Shown here one piece after another: positions 37,907 to 47,700 of a stretch of DNA of 64,000 bases. Every line of letters begins with the position of its first letter. The stretch's first letter is position 1. Under the pieces are notes generated by a model. It did no database searches, was not told the DNA's origin, and saw only the letters and a list, made by a program, of their open reading frames with translations. The position numbers were made by a program, and so were the translations under genes. The stretch comes from Massilia mucilaginosa (GTDB taxonomy: Bacteria; Pseudomonadota; Gammaproteobacteria; Burkholderiales; Burkholderiaceae_D): NCBI RefSeq assembly GCF_011682145.1, contig NZ_WHJH01000003.1, positions 124,001-188,000 on the forward strand, in the 5' to 3' direction.

Positions 37907-39474
37907 TGGTATTGAAATTCCTGCGCCTGCTGAAAATTCTCCGGGTCGCGGTCAAGTATGGCCTCGACGAAATCGCCATCTCGGGCTTGAAAGTGCCGCG
38001 CACGGCCAAGCTGATCGACAATGTGATCTTCTGGCGCGATATTTCCGCCCCGCGCGGCGTGCGCCTGCGCATGGCGCTGGAAGAACTGGGGCCGATTTTT
38101 GTGAAGTTCGGCCAGGTGCTCTCGACCCGGCGCGACCTGATGCCGTTCGACATCGCCGACGAGCTGACCCACCTGCAAGACCGGGTGCCGCCGTTCAGCT
38201 CCGACCTGGCGATCGCCCAGATCACGCGCTCCTTGCGCGCCCACCCGGACGAACTGTTCGCCAGTTTCGACCGCACCCCGGTGGCGTCCGCCTCGATCGC
38301 CCAGGTCCACTTCGCCACCTTAAAAGACGGCAAGGAAGTCGCCGTCAAGGTGCTGCGCCCCGGCATGAAAAAGTCGATCGATGAAGACGTGGCGCTGATG
38401 CACATCGCCGCCGAGTGGATCGGGCGCATCTGGGCCGACAGCAAGCGCCTGAAACCGCGCGAGGTGGTCGCCGAGTTCGACAAATACCTGCACGACGAAC
38501 TCGACCTGATGCGCGAGGCCGCCAACGCCAGCCAGCTGCGCCGCAACTTCGCCGGCTCGAACCTGCTGATGGTGCCCGAGATGTACTGGGATTACTGCGC
38601 CAGCAGCGTGATCGTGATGGAACGCATGCACGGCATTCCGGTCTCGCAGATCGACCGCCTGGCGGCCGAGGGCGTGGACCTGAAAAAACTGTCGAGCGAC
38701 GGCGTCGAGATTTTCTTCACCCAGGTGTTCCGCGACGGCTTTTTCCACGCGGACATGCACCCGGGGAATATTCTGGTCTCGGTGGCGCCGCAAACCTTCG
38801 GGCGCTACATCGCGCTCGACTTCGGCATCGTCGGCACCCTGAACGACTTCGACAAGGATTACCTGTCGCAAAACTTCCTGGCCTTCTTCCGGCGCGACTA
38901 CAAGCGCGTGGCCGAAGCCCACATCGAATCGGGCTGGGCGCCGCGCGAAACCCGCGTCGACGAGCTCGAATCGGCCGTGCGCGCCTGCTGCGAACCGATC
39001 TTCGACCGCCCGCTCAAGGATATTTCTTTCGGCCAGATCCTGCTGCGCCTGTTTCAGACCTCGCGCCGCTTCAACGTCGAAGTCCAGCCGCAACTGGTGC
39101 TGCTGCAAAAGACCCTGCTCAATATCGAAGGCCTGGGGCGCCAGCTCGATCCCGACCTCGACCTCTGGAAAACCGCCAAGCCCTATCTGGAGCGCTGGAT
39201 GGGCGAGCAGGTCGGGGTGCGCGGCATGGTCGAGCGCCTGAAAGCCGAGGCGCCGCGCTACACCCACATCCTGCCGCAACTGCCGCGCCTGGTTCACCGC
39301 GCGCTGCAGCAAGCCGCCGAGCCGTCCACCGTCAACCAGGACCTGCTCAAACTGCTGGTGCTCGAACAGCAGCGCACCAACCGCCTGCTCTCGCTGGCGC
39401 TGGGCGGCGCCGCCCTGATCGTGGCCGGCGCCACGGTGGCGCTGGTGTACGGGCGCTGGACCCATCTGTTCTGA
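37906..39474 (+). CDS. ubiB: UbiB atypical kinase of ubiquinone biosynthesis
   Basis: A 522-residue ABC1/ADCK/UbiB protein. The N-terminal KxGQ motif appears as '[16 protein letters not shown]'; the kinase core has '[11 protein letters not shown]', '[14 protein letters not shown]', '[10 protein letters not shown]' and 'ALDFGIVG'. One or two C-terminal transmembrane helices end the chain ('[20 protein letters not shown]'). It is an ATPase needed to extract or present ubiquinone precursors at the membrane. Coupled to ubiJ by a 1-nt overlap. Confidence 0.96.
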   Translation: MVLKFLRLLKILRVAVKYGLDEIAISGLKVPRTAKLIDNVIFWRDISAPRGVRLRMALEELGPIFVKFGQVLSTRRDLMPFDIADELTHLQDRVPPFSSDLAIAQITRSLRAHPDELFASFDRTPVASASIAQVHFATLKDGKEVAVKVLRPGMKKSIDEDVALMHIAAEWIGRIWADSKRLKPREVVAEFDKYLHDELDLMREAANASQLRRNFAGSNLLMVPEMYWDYCASSVIVMERMHGIPVSQIDRLAAEGVDLKKLSSDGVEIFFTQVFRDGFFHADMHPGNILVSVAPQTFGRYIALDFGIVGTLNDFDKDYLSQNFLAFFRRDYKRVAEAHIESGWAPRETRVDELESAVRACCEPIFDRPLKDISFGQILLRLFQTSRRFNVEVQPQLVLLQKTLLNIEGLGRQLDPDLDLWKTAKPYLERWMGEQVGVRGMVERLKAEAPRYTHILPQLPRLVHRALQQAAEPSTVNQDLLKLLVLEQQRTNRLLSLALGGAALIVAGATVALVYGRWTHLF

Positions 39475-39476
39475 TC

Positions 39477-40073
39477 ATGAATGACTTCGCCAGCCGCGAT
39501 CCGCAATCGCCCGCCTTCTGGGACGAACGCTTCGCGCGCGGCTTCACGCCCTGGGACCGGGGCGGGGTGCCGGCCGCGCTGCGCACTTTTGTGGAGCACT
39601 GCGCGCGCCCGCTGCGCACCCTGATTCCCGGCTGCGGCGCCGCTTACGAACTGGCCTACCTGTGCGAGGCCGGCTGGGACGCCACCGCGATCGACTTTGC
39701 GCCGGGCGCGGTGGCCACGGCCAAAGCGGCGCTGGGGCCGTGGAGCGGGCGCGTGCGCGAGGCCGATTTTTTCACGTATGCCCCGCAACATCCGCTGGAA
39801 TTGATTTACGAGCGCGCTTTCCTGTGCGCCCTGCCGCGCGCCATGTGGCCGCGGGTGGCCGCGCGCTGGGCCGAGCTGCTGGCGCCGGGCGCCTTGCTGG
39901 CGGGATTTTTCTTTTTTGACGATGCGGCCAAGGGGCCGCCGTTCGGGATCAGCGAGGGCGCGCTCGATGCGCTGCTGACGCCGTCATTTATCTGCGTGGA
40001 AGATGCTGCCGTGGAGGATTCGATTGCCGTGTTCGCCGGCAAGGAGCGCTGGAAGGTGTGGCAACGCAGCTGA
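39477..40073 (+). CDS. TPMT-family SAM-dependent methyltransferase
   Basis: A 198-residue class I methyltransferase of the thiopurine S-methyltransferase family. It has 'PAFWDERFARGFTPWDRGG', motif I 'LIPGCGAAYELAYL' and 'YERAFLCALPRAMWP'. Such enzymes methylate sulfur, selenium or tellurium compounds; the physiological substrate is unknown. It starts 2 nt after the ubiB stop and probably shares its transcript. A hairpin terminator lies between it and the convergent PPIase gene. Confidence 0.85.
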   Translation: MNDFASRDPQSPAFWDERFARGFTPWDRGGVPAALRTFVEHCARPLRTLIPGCGAAYELAYLCEAGWDATAIDFAPGAVATAKAALGPWSGRVREADFFTYAPQHPLELIYERAFLCALPRAMWPRVAARWAELLAPGALLAGFFFFDDAAKGPPFGISEGALDALLTPSFICVEDAAVEDSIAVFAGKERWKVWQRS

Positions 40074-40098
40074 GCCGTTCCCCCTGAAAGGGAACGGC
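40074..40098. terminator. hairpin between convergent genes
   Basis: Perfect 9-bp stem GCCGTTCCC (40074-40082) / GGGAACGGC (40090-40098) with a 7-nt loop, immediately after the methyltransferase stop and 40 bp before the end of the minus-strand PPIase. No T-run, so a terminator role is inferred from position. Confidence 0.5.
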
Positions 40099-40138
40099 GG
40101 GGATGCACGCGCGCGGCGCGCATCCCGTCCTGGCGCGA

Positions 40139-41170
40139 TTACTTCGATGCCGCCGGGGTGGCCGCTGCCGGTTCTGCCGCAGGCGCTGCTCCGTGATCGT
40201 GGCCGTCGTGGGCCGCCGGTGCCGCCGGTGCCTGCGGCGGCGCGGTTGGAACGGCCGGAGCCGCTGGCGCCGCCGACGGGGCGCTACCGCTCATGACAGG
40301 CGCGGACGGATCGGCCTTGATCTCGATCTTGGCGTCGGCCTTGAGCTTGTCGAGGTAGTTTTTCATGTTGCTGCGCTGTTGCTGCTGCTTGATCTGGTCC
40401 TTGACCTGCTCGAACGGCGGCGGTGCGATCGGGCGCGAATCTTCCAGCATGATCACGTGGTAGCCGAACTGCGACTTGACCGGCTCCTCGGTGAACTTGC
40501 CTTTTTCCAGCTTGGCCACGGCCGCGCCGAACTCGGGCACCATGCTGGCCGGATTGAACCAGCCCAGGTCGCCGCCGTTGACTTTCGAGCCCGGATCCAT
40601 CGACTTGTCCTTGGCCAGGCCGGCGAAGGCCTTGGCATCTTTTTTCAGCTTGGCGATGATGGCTTTTGCGTCAGCCTCTTCCTTGACCAGGATATGGCGC
40701 GCCTTGTATTCGGTGCCGCCGGCCGAGGTGACCATCTTGTCGTAGTCGGCCTTGACCATGGCGTCGGTGACCGGATTGGCTTTCATCCAGTCCTGGATGA
40801 AGGCGTTGGCCGTCATCGACTGCTTGATCAGTTCCAGCTGGCGCGTCACGTCCTCGCTCTTGTCCAGGCCCTTCTTGATGCCTTCGTTGGCCACCAGGGT
40901 CTGCATGGCCAGGTTGTCGATAATGGCCTTGCGCAGTTCCGGGGTGTCCGGCTGGCCCTGGGCGGTGCGTTCCTTGACCATCATCTCGACCGTGGCGGTC
41001 GAAATCGCGGTGCCGTTGACGGTGGCGGCAACGCCGGCCGCAGGCGCGGCGGTCGATGCCGCCGGCGTCGCGGGAGTGGTCCCTGCCTTGGTGGCATCTT
41101 TTGGACCGCAGGCGGCCAGAGCCAGCGCCGAGGCAGCGCCGATGAGCAGAACACGAGACTTAATCAACAT
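40139..41170 (-). CDS. lipoprotein parvulin-type peptidyl-prolyl isomerase
   Basis: A 343-residue secreted foldase. The lipobox 'LALAAC' puts the lipidated cysteine at 21. An Ala/Thr/Pro linker, a SurA/PrsA-like N-terminal helical region and a parvulin domain ('YKARHILVKEE', 'GGDLGWFNPASMVPEF', 'VKSQFGYHVIMLED') follow. The C-terminal ~60 residues are Ala/Pro-rich with 'AHDGHDHG', a possible metal-binding tail. It should help fold periplasmic or outer-membrane proteins at the membrane surface. It faces FmdB divergently. Confidence 0.87.
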   Translation of the reverse strand: MLIKSRVLLIGAASALALAACGPKDATKAGTTPATPAASTAAPAAGVAATVNGTAISTATVEMMVKERTAQGQPDTPELRKAIIDNLAMQTLVANEGIKKGLDKSEDVTRQLELIKQSMTANAFIQDWMKANPVTDAMVKADYDKMVTSAGGTEYKARHILVKEEADAKAIIAKLKKDAKAFAGLAKDKSMDPGSKVNGGDLGWFNPASMVPEFGAAVAKLEKGKFTEEPVKSQFGYHVIMLEDSRPIAPPPFEQVKDQIKQQQQRSNMKNYLDKLKADAKIEIKADPSAPVMSGSAPSAAPAAPAVPTAPPQAPAAPAAHDGHDHGAAPAAEPAAATPAASK

Positions 41171-41313
41171 CGTTCAATTTCCTTTTTCAAGTTAGCCCGG
41201 CGCATGCCGCGCAGCAGGCACGCATCTTACCATCCCCGTGGCTGGGCATTTATGCTTGCGATCTTGAAAAAAGCTTATAATTCAGGGTTTTGACGATTTT
41301 TGCGGAGTATTCA

Positions 41314-41640
41314 ATGCCGATTTACGCCTACCGCTGCGATGAATGCGGTTTTGCCAAGGATGTATTGCAGAAGATCTCCGACCCGGTGTTGACGGTCTGT
41401 CTGTCCTGCGGCAAGCCTTCTTTCAAGAAGCAATTAACCGCCGCCGGCTTCCAGCTCAAGGGAACCGGCTGGTATGCCACCGATTTCCGCGGCGGCGCCG
41501 CGCCGTCGACCGGAACCGCCAGCGGCCCGGCCGAGGGCGGCACACCCGCGTCGGCCGCGCCCGCCACTCCCGCGGCCGAGTCGTCCGCGGCGGCGGCTCC
41601 AGCCAAGCCGGCGGCCACCCCCGGCAGCGGCACGACCTGA
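41314..41640 (+). CDS. FmdB-family zinc-ribbon protein
   Basis: A 108-residue protein. The first ~45 residues are a zinc ribbon with two CxxC pairs ('CDECGF' and 'CLSCGK'), followed by 'FKKQLTAAGFQLKGTGWY', the family signature. The C-terminal 45 residues are an Ala/Pro/Ser/Thr tail of low complexity. FmdB proteins are of uncertain function, possibly transcriptional. ATG 41314 ('MPIYAYRC') is the conserved start. It precedes DUF502 and aspS, the usual betaproteobacterial order. Confidence 0.88.
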   Translation: MPIYAYRCDECGFAKDVLQKISDPVLTVCLSCGKPSFKKQLTAAGFQLKGTGWYATDFRGGAAPSTGTASGPAEGGTPASAAPATPAAESSAAAAPAKPAATPGSGTT

Positions 41641-41683
41641 GCCAAGGGACGCCGCGCGCGTCCCGCCAATCACCGAGAGCCGA

Positions 41684-42289
41684 ATGCGTAAATATTTCAT
41701 TACCGGATTACTGGTCCTGGTCCCGCTGGCGATCACCTTGTGGGTCCTGAACCTGGTCATCAGCACGATGGACCAGTCGCTGCTGCTGGTGCCCGAGCGC
41801 TGGCAGCCGCACACTTTGTTCGGGCGCGAGATTCCGGGCCTGGGCACGATCCTGACGATCGCCATCGTGTTCCTGACCGGCTTGCTGGCCAATAACCTGG
41901 TCGGCAACTACCTGGTGCGCCTGTGGGAACGCCTGCTGCACCGCATTCCCGTGGTCAGCTCGCTCTACGGCAGCGTCAAGCAAGTCTCGGACACCCTGTT
42001 TTCATCGTCCGGCAACGCCTTTCGCAAGGCCGTGCTGCTGCCGTATCCGCATGCCGACAGCTGGACCATCGGTTTTCTGACCGGGGTGCCGGGCGGCGAC
42101 GTCAAGAACCACCTGGTGGGCGACTTCGTCAGCGTGTACGTGCCGACCACGCCCAACCCGACTTCCGGCTTTTTCCTGATGATGGAACGCAGCAAGGTGG
42201 TCGAACTCGACATGACGGTCGACGCGGCCCTCAAATACATCGTCTCGATGGGCGTCGTCGCCCCCGAGCATTTGCCAACCAAAGAGTAA
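41684..42289 (+). CDS. DUF502 membrane protein
   Basis: A 201-residue protein with two N-terminal transmembrane helices ('FITGLLVLVPLAITLWVLNL' and 'ILTIAIVFLTGLLANNLVG'), the conserved 'RIPVVSSLYGSVKQVSDTL' and 'VPTTPNPTSGFF'. This is DUF502, a conserved membrane family of unknown function linked by position to aspS. It is coupled with FmdB and aspS at short spacing (43 and 52 bp). Confidence 0.88.
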   Translation: MRKYFITGLLVLVPLAITLWVLNLVISTMDQSLLLVPERWQPHTLFGREIPGLGTILTIAIVFLTGLLANNLVGNYLVRLWERLLHRIPVVSSLYGSVKQVSDTLFSSSGNAFRKAVLLPYPHADSWTIGFLTGVPGGDVKNHLVGDFVSVYVPTTPNPTSGFFLMMERSKVVELDMTVDAALKYIVSMGVVAPEHLPTKE

Positions 42290-42341
42290 GAGTGCGGTTG
42301 TTGCCGCGCCCCTTGAATAACCAACCTAGACTGAAAACACT

Positions 42342-44147
42342 ATGTCCTCCATGCGTACAAACTACTGCGGCCTTGTCACTGAAGAACTGCTGGGCCAAAC
42401 CGTCAGCCTGTGCGGCTGGGTTCACCGCCGCCGCGACCACGGGCAACTGATTTTCATCGACCTGCGCGACCGCGAAGGCCTGGTGCAGGTAGTCTGCAAT
42501 CCGGAGCAGGCGGAGATGTTCAAGGTCGCCGAAGCGGTGCGTAACGAATACTGCCTGCGCGTGACCGGTGTGGTCACCGCCCGGATCGGCAACACGGCCA
42601 ACAGCAACCTCAAGTCGGGCAAGATCGAGATCGTCGCCAGCGCGGTCGAAGTGCTCAACGCCTCGGTGCCGGTGCCGTTCCAGCTGGACGACGACAACCT
42701 GTCGGAAACCACCCGCCTGACCCACCGCGTGCTCGACCTGCGCCGTCCGCAGATGCAGAACAACCTGCGCCTGCGCTACAAGGTGACGATGGAAGTGCGC
42801 AAGTATCTCGACAACCTCGGCTTCATCGACATCGAAACGCCGATGCTGACCAAGTCGACCCCGGAAGGCGCGCGCGACTACCTGGTGCCGTCGCGCGTCA
42901 ACGCCGGCAGCTTCTTCGCGCTGCCGCAGTCGCCGCAGCTGTTCAAGCAGCTGCTGATGGTCGCCAACTTCGACCGCTACTACCAGATCACCAAGTGCTT
43001 CCGCGACGAAGACCTGCGCGCCGACCGCCAGCCTGAATTCACCCAGATCGACTGCGAAACCTCGTTCCTGACCGAACAGGAAATCCGCGACCTGTTCGAA
43101 GACATGATCCGCATCGTCTTCAAGAACACGCTCGACATCGACCTGCCGAACCCGTTCCCGGTGATGGACTTCGCCACCGCGATGGGCCTGTACGGTTCGG
43201 ACAAGCCGGACATGCGCGTGAAGATGGAATTTACCGACCTGACCGAACTCATGAAGTCGGTCGAGTTCAAGGTGTTCAACGGCGCAGCCAACATGAAGGG
43301 CGGCCGCGTGGTGGCCTTGCGCGTACCACAGGGTGGCAACATGGCGCGTTCGGAAATCGACGCCTACACCCAGTTCGTGGCCATTTATGGCGCCAAGGGC
43401 CTGGCCTACATCAAGGTCAACAAGAAAGCCGATGGTGCCGAGGGCCTGCAGTCGCCGATCGTCAAGTTCCTGCCGCCTGAGGTACTGGCGGCCATCGTCG
43501 AGCAGACCGGCGCCGAAGACGGCGACCTGATCTTCTTTGGCGCGGACAAAGAGAAAGTCGTCAACGACGCCATCGGCGCGCTGCGCGTGAAAATCGGCCA
43601 CTCCGACTTCGGCAAGAAAGCCGGCCTGTTCGACGACGTCTGGAAGCCATTGTGGGTGGTCGACTTCCCGATGTTCGACTACGACGAAGAAGCCGATCGC
43701 TGGACCGCGACCCACCATCCGTTCACGGCGCCGAAAGACGGCCACGAAGACATGCTCGAAACCAACCCTGGCGCCTGTATCGCCAAAGCTTACGACATGG
43801 TCTTGAACGGCTGGGAACTGGGTGGCGGTTCGATCCGTATCCACCGTGAAGAAGTGCAGAGCAAGGTGTTCCGCGCACTGAAGATCGATGCCGAAGAAGC
43901 CCAGCTCAAATTCGGCTTCCTGCTCGACGCGCTGCAATACGGCGCGCCGCCGCACGGTGGCCTGGCTTTCGGCCTGGACCGCATCGTGACGATGATGACC
44001 GGTTCCGATTCGATCCGCGACGTGATCGCCTTCCCGAAAACCCAGCGCGCCCAGTGCCTGCTGACCAACGCCCCGTCCGAAGTCGACGAGAAGCAACTGC
44101 GCGAACTGCACATCCGCTTGCGCAACGCCGAACCGAAGATCGTTTAA
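42342..44147 (+). CDS. aspS: aspartyl-tRNA synthetase
   Basis: A 601-residue class II synthetase. The N-terminal OB domain contains '[20 protein letters not shown]'; motif 2 is '[19 protein letters not shown]' and motif 3 is '[11 protein letters not shown]'. The bacterial GAD insertion domain is present, which explains the length. It charges tRNA-Asp. Translation may begin at ATG 42342 or at the in-frame ATG 42351. A strong terminator follows the stop. Confidence 0.97.
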   Translation: MSSMRTNYCGLVTEELLGQTVSLCGWVHRRRDHGQLIFIDLRDREGLVQVVCNPEQAEMFKVAEAVRNEYCLRVTGVVTARIGNTANSNLKSGKIEIVASAVEVLNASVPVPFQLDDDNLSETTRLTHRVLDLRRPQMQNNLRLRYKVTMEVRKYLDNLGFIDIETPMLTKSTPEGARDYLVPSRVNAGSFFALPQSPQLFKQLLMVANFDRYYQITKCFRDEDLRADRQPEFTQIDCETSFLTEQEIRDLFEDMIRIVFKNTLDIDLPNPFPVMDFATAMGLYGSDKPDMRVKMEFTDLTELMKSVEFKVFNGAANMKGGRVVALRVPQGGNMARSEIDAYTQFVAIYGAKGLAYIKVNKKADGAEGLQSPIVKFLPPEVLAAIVEQTGAEDGDLIFFGADKEKVVNDAIGALRVKIGHSDFGKKAGLFDDVWKPLWVVDFPMFDYDEEADRWTATHHPFTAPKDGHEDMLETNPGACIAKAYDMVLNGWELGGGSIRIHREEVQSKVFRALKIDAEEAQLKFGFLLDALQYGAPPHGGLAFGLDRIVTMMTGSDSIRDVIAFPKTQRAQCLLTNAPSEVDEKQLRELHIRLRNAEPKIV

Positions 44148-44151
44148 ACTG

Positions 44152-44179
44152 AAAAGCACGGTTCGCCGTGCTTTTTTTT
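44152..44179 (+). terminator. intrinsic terminator after aspS
   Basis: Ten-bp stem AAAAGCACGG / CCGTGCTTTT with a TTCG loop, followed by a run of T's (eight T's in all). Confidence 0.92.
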
Positions 44180-44215
44180 GGTCCCGATCCTGGCCTTGGT
44201 TTTCCTACCTGATTC

Positions 44216-44674
44216 ATGCCCATAAAAATCCCGGAATCCGTCCTCGTCGTCATCCACACGCCCGCGCTGGAGGTGCTGCTCATCGAGCGCGCCGACAAGC
44301 CGGGATTCTGGCAGTCCGTCACCGGTTCGCTCGACGCGCCAGATGAAGCGCTGCCCGCTACCGCCGCGCGCGAACTGTTCGAGGAAACCGGGATCGTGGC
44401 CGATGGCGAGCGCATCGCGCTGTGCGATTGGCAGCTGTCGAATGTGTATGAGATTTATCCGGTCTGGCGCCACCGCTACGCGCCTGGCGTGACGCACAAC
44501 ACCGAACATGTGTTCAGCGTGTGCGTGCCGCGCGAGACGCCCATTGTGCTGAGCGCGCGCGAGCATCTGCGGCATGTCTGGCTGCCGCATGTCGAGGCAG
44601 CCGACCGCTGTTTTTCATCGTCCAACGCGGAAGCGATTTTGCAACTGCCGCGCCGGGTCGACGTAACCGACTGA
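44216..44674 (+). CDS. nudB: dihydroneopterin triphosphate diphosphatase (Nudix)
   Basis: A 152-residue Nudix hydrolase. The Nudix box spans residues 37-60, from GSLDAPDEAL through RELFEETGI, with all catalytic glutamates. 'PESVLVVIHTPALEVLLIER' and the neighbouring aspS gene fit NudB. NudB removes pyrophosphate from dihydroneopterin triphosphate in folate synthesis. The aspS terminator precedes it. Confidence 0.88.
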   Translation: MPIKIPESVLVVIHTPALEVLLIERADKPGFWQSVTGSLDAPDEALPATAARELFEETGIVADGERIALCDWQLSNVYEIYPVWRHRYAPGVTHNTEHVFSVCVPRETPIVLSAREHLRHVWLPHVEAADRCFSSSNAEAILQLPRRVDVTD

Positions 44675-44710
44675 CCGGCAGGGCGCCGGCCAGTTTTCGT
44701 CTCTGCCTGT

Positions 44711-47700
44711 TTACAGCAGCGGTGGCGTGGCTACGCCGACCAAGCCAATATCCGTCGCGGACGCGGCCATGCTGCCGAACGCCGCGCCGGCCGGTACCGA
44801 TGTACTGTCCGCCGCCAGTTCGGCATTGATCCTTGCCAGATCCCAGCTGGCGCCATCGGCGAAGACGATGTGCTGCAGCGGATTGTAGGGATTCGGCGTT
44901 GCCGTCTCGGACAGGAAGTTGGAGACCGTCAGTTGATCGCTGCCGCCGACGATCTTGATGAGCAAAGTGGTACCTGACTTGCTCAATTGCAGATCGCTGC
45001 CGCTGATGCCAGCGTCAAATTGCAGCGTGTTCAACTTTCCCTCTGCGCCAAGCTTGGTTCTCAACAAGCTATCCTGGCCATCGCCCCTGCCGAACATATA
45101 GGTATCGCTGCCGGCGCCGCCAGTGATCTGGTCGTCGCCTGCGCCGCCGCGGATGGTGTCGTCCCCACCCTTGCCGTCGATGATATCGTTACCGGCCAGG
45201 CCGTTGATGACGTCGGCCTTCAGGGTGGCGTCGATCAGGCCGGTGGCAGCGCTGCCTGCGAGCAGCGTCGCTTCGATGGCCGCCAGGTTCCAGCTGGTGC
45301 CATCGGCAAAGCGGATCTGCTGCAGCGGGTTATACGCATTCTCGGTGTTGTCTTCGTACAGGAACGAGTTCACCGAGAGCGAGTCCGACGAGCCCGCGAT
45401 CTTCACCGTCAAGACCCCATTGCTGCTGGTCAGGCTGATGTCGCCGGGCAGAATGCCTGCCTTGAATTGCAAGGTATCGATCTTGCCGGCGGCCCAGTCA
45501 TTGAGCGAACCAAGCACGTCGGCACCATCGCCGCGCCCGAACAGATAGGTGTCGCTGCCTTCGCAGCCGTTAACCGTATCGTTGCCGGCGCCGCCGTCGA
45601 GCGTATCGTCGCCGCGTTTGCCGCTCAGGCTATCCGCCCCGGCAAGCCCGGTAATGGTATCGGCAGCGAAGGTGCCGCTGATTTCCTCGGCACCGTTGGT
45701 GCCGGCGAGCAGCAGGTTTTGGATTGCCGACAGGTTCCATACCGTGCCATCGGCGAAACGAATTTCCTGCAAGGGGTTGGTGCCGCTGGCCGGGTTGTCC
45801 TGGCTGAGGTATTCTTCGACACGGATCTGGCCGGTTCCGCCCTTGATCTTGATGAGCAGCGCGCTGAAGGAGGTTGCCAGTGTAATGTCGGCCGGCGCAA
45901 TCCCGGCCTTGAACTGCAGCGCATCGATCTTGCCGGCGAGCTCATTATAGGCAGGCATGAGCTTATCGGCGCCGTCGCCGCTGCCATACACATAGATGTC
46001 GTTGCCGCCACCGCCACTGAGCGTGTCGTTGCCCAGGCCGCCTTCGATGGTATCGTTGCCCGCGTTCCCGGACAGGAAATCCGCTCCGCCCAGGCCGAAC
46101 ATGGCGTTCGCATTGACGGTACCGAAGACCCGGTCCGCGCCCGCGCTGCCGCCATACAGCTGCGACTCGATCTGGGCCATGTTCCAGCTGGTCCCGTCGG
46201 CAAAACGGATCAGCTGAAGCGGACTGAGTTCGGTCGCGGTGCCATTGCTGGGCATGAACGATTCCACGGTAATCTGATCGGTACTCCCCTTGATCTTGGC
46301 GATCAGGCCGCTGTAAGGCGAGGCTTCGAGCAGCACATCGCCGGGCAGAACGCCGGGTTTGAACTGTAAGGTATCAACGTCGCTGCCATCGGTGACGGTG
46401 ATCCGGTCCTGGCCATCGCCCTTGCCGAACAAGAAGGTATCGCCGCCGTTGCCGCCGTTGAGGATGTCCTTGCCGCTGCCCCCGTCGAGGGTGTCGTTGC
46501 CAGCCATGCCATCGAGTCTGTCGGCGCCGCCGGCGCCGCTGAGGAAGTCATCGCCGCTGGTACCGCCGATGGTGTCGTTGCCTTCGGTCGCCGCGCTCAG
46601 TTTGGCAAGAATGGCGGCCGCATCCCACGTGGTGCCGTCGGCGAAGCGGATTTGCTGCAGCGGGTTGTACGGGTTGTTAACGTTGTCGTCAGCTAAGAAC
46701 ATCTTCACCATGACCTTGTCGGTCGTGCCCTTGATGCTCACGTCCAGCGTTTCCATCCTGCGACTCAGCAGAATGTCGCCGGGAACAATGCCCGCCTTCA
46801 ACTGCAGTACATTGAGCGCGCCTGGCGCATCCTGGCCGAGCACGCCGATCTGATCCTGGCCGTCGCCTCTGCCGAACAGATAGGTATCGTTGCCTTCGCC
46901 GCCATGCAGGGCGTCGTTCCCCGTGCCGCCATCGAGCGTATCGTCGCCGCCCTTGCCGTTGATCCAGTCGTCGCCGCCCTGTCCCGTGATCAGGTCTGCC
47001 TTGACCGTCCCATCGAGACGGTCTGCGTCGGCCGTGCCCGCGTATATGGCAGCCTGGATGGCCGCCAGATTCCAACGCGTGCCATCGGCAAACCTGAACT
47101 CTCGCACCGGATTGGAGGCGTTGCTGGAATCGTCCCGGAGCAGGAAGTCCAGGATCGACACCTGATCGGCCGTGTCCCTGATTTTGATGACCAAGCTGCT
47201 GTAGACTGAGGAAGTCAGGAGCAGGTCGGACGGCAGCACACCCGGCTTGAACTGCAGCGCACCCGGGCGGACCGGCGTACTGCCGCGTTCCAGCCAGATG
47301 CTGTCGCTGCCGTCGCCTCTGCCGAACAGATACACATCGTCGCCAAAGCCGCCGTTGAGGGTATCGTTGCCCTGGCCGCCATCGAACTCGTTGTTGCCCA
47401 GCCCGCCCTGCAGCAGATCGTTGCCGAGACCGCCGTCCAGGCGGTCGTCGCCGTCGCCTCCGTCGAGCGTATCGTCGTCGAGACCGCCGGCCAGGAGGTC
47501 GTCGCCATCGCCACCGCTGAGCGTATCGGCACCGTGCGCGCCGTCGAGAGTGTCGTTGCCAGCCAGGCCGTCGAGCCTGTCGGCGCCGCCCAGACCATTG
47601 ATCAGGTCAGCACCGCCGGTGCCGCTGATGGTGTCGTTGCCCTCGGTTGGGCCGTTCAGTTTGGCCAGGATGGTAGCGCCGTCCCACGCCGTACCGTCAT

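Noticed and set aside
42231-44159. 642-residue minus-strand frame opposite aspS
   Set aside because: Antisense of a complete aspartyl-tRNA synthetase.
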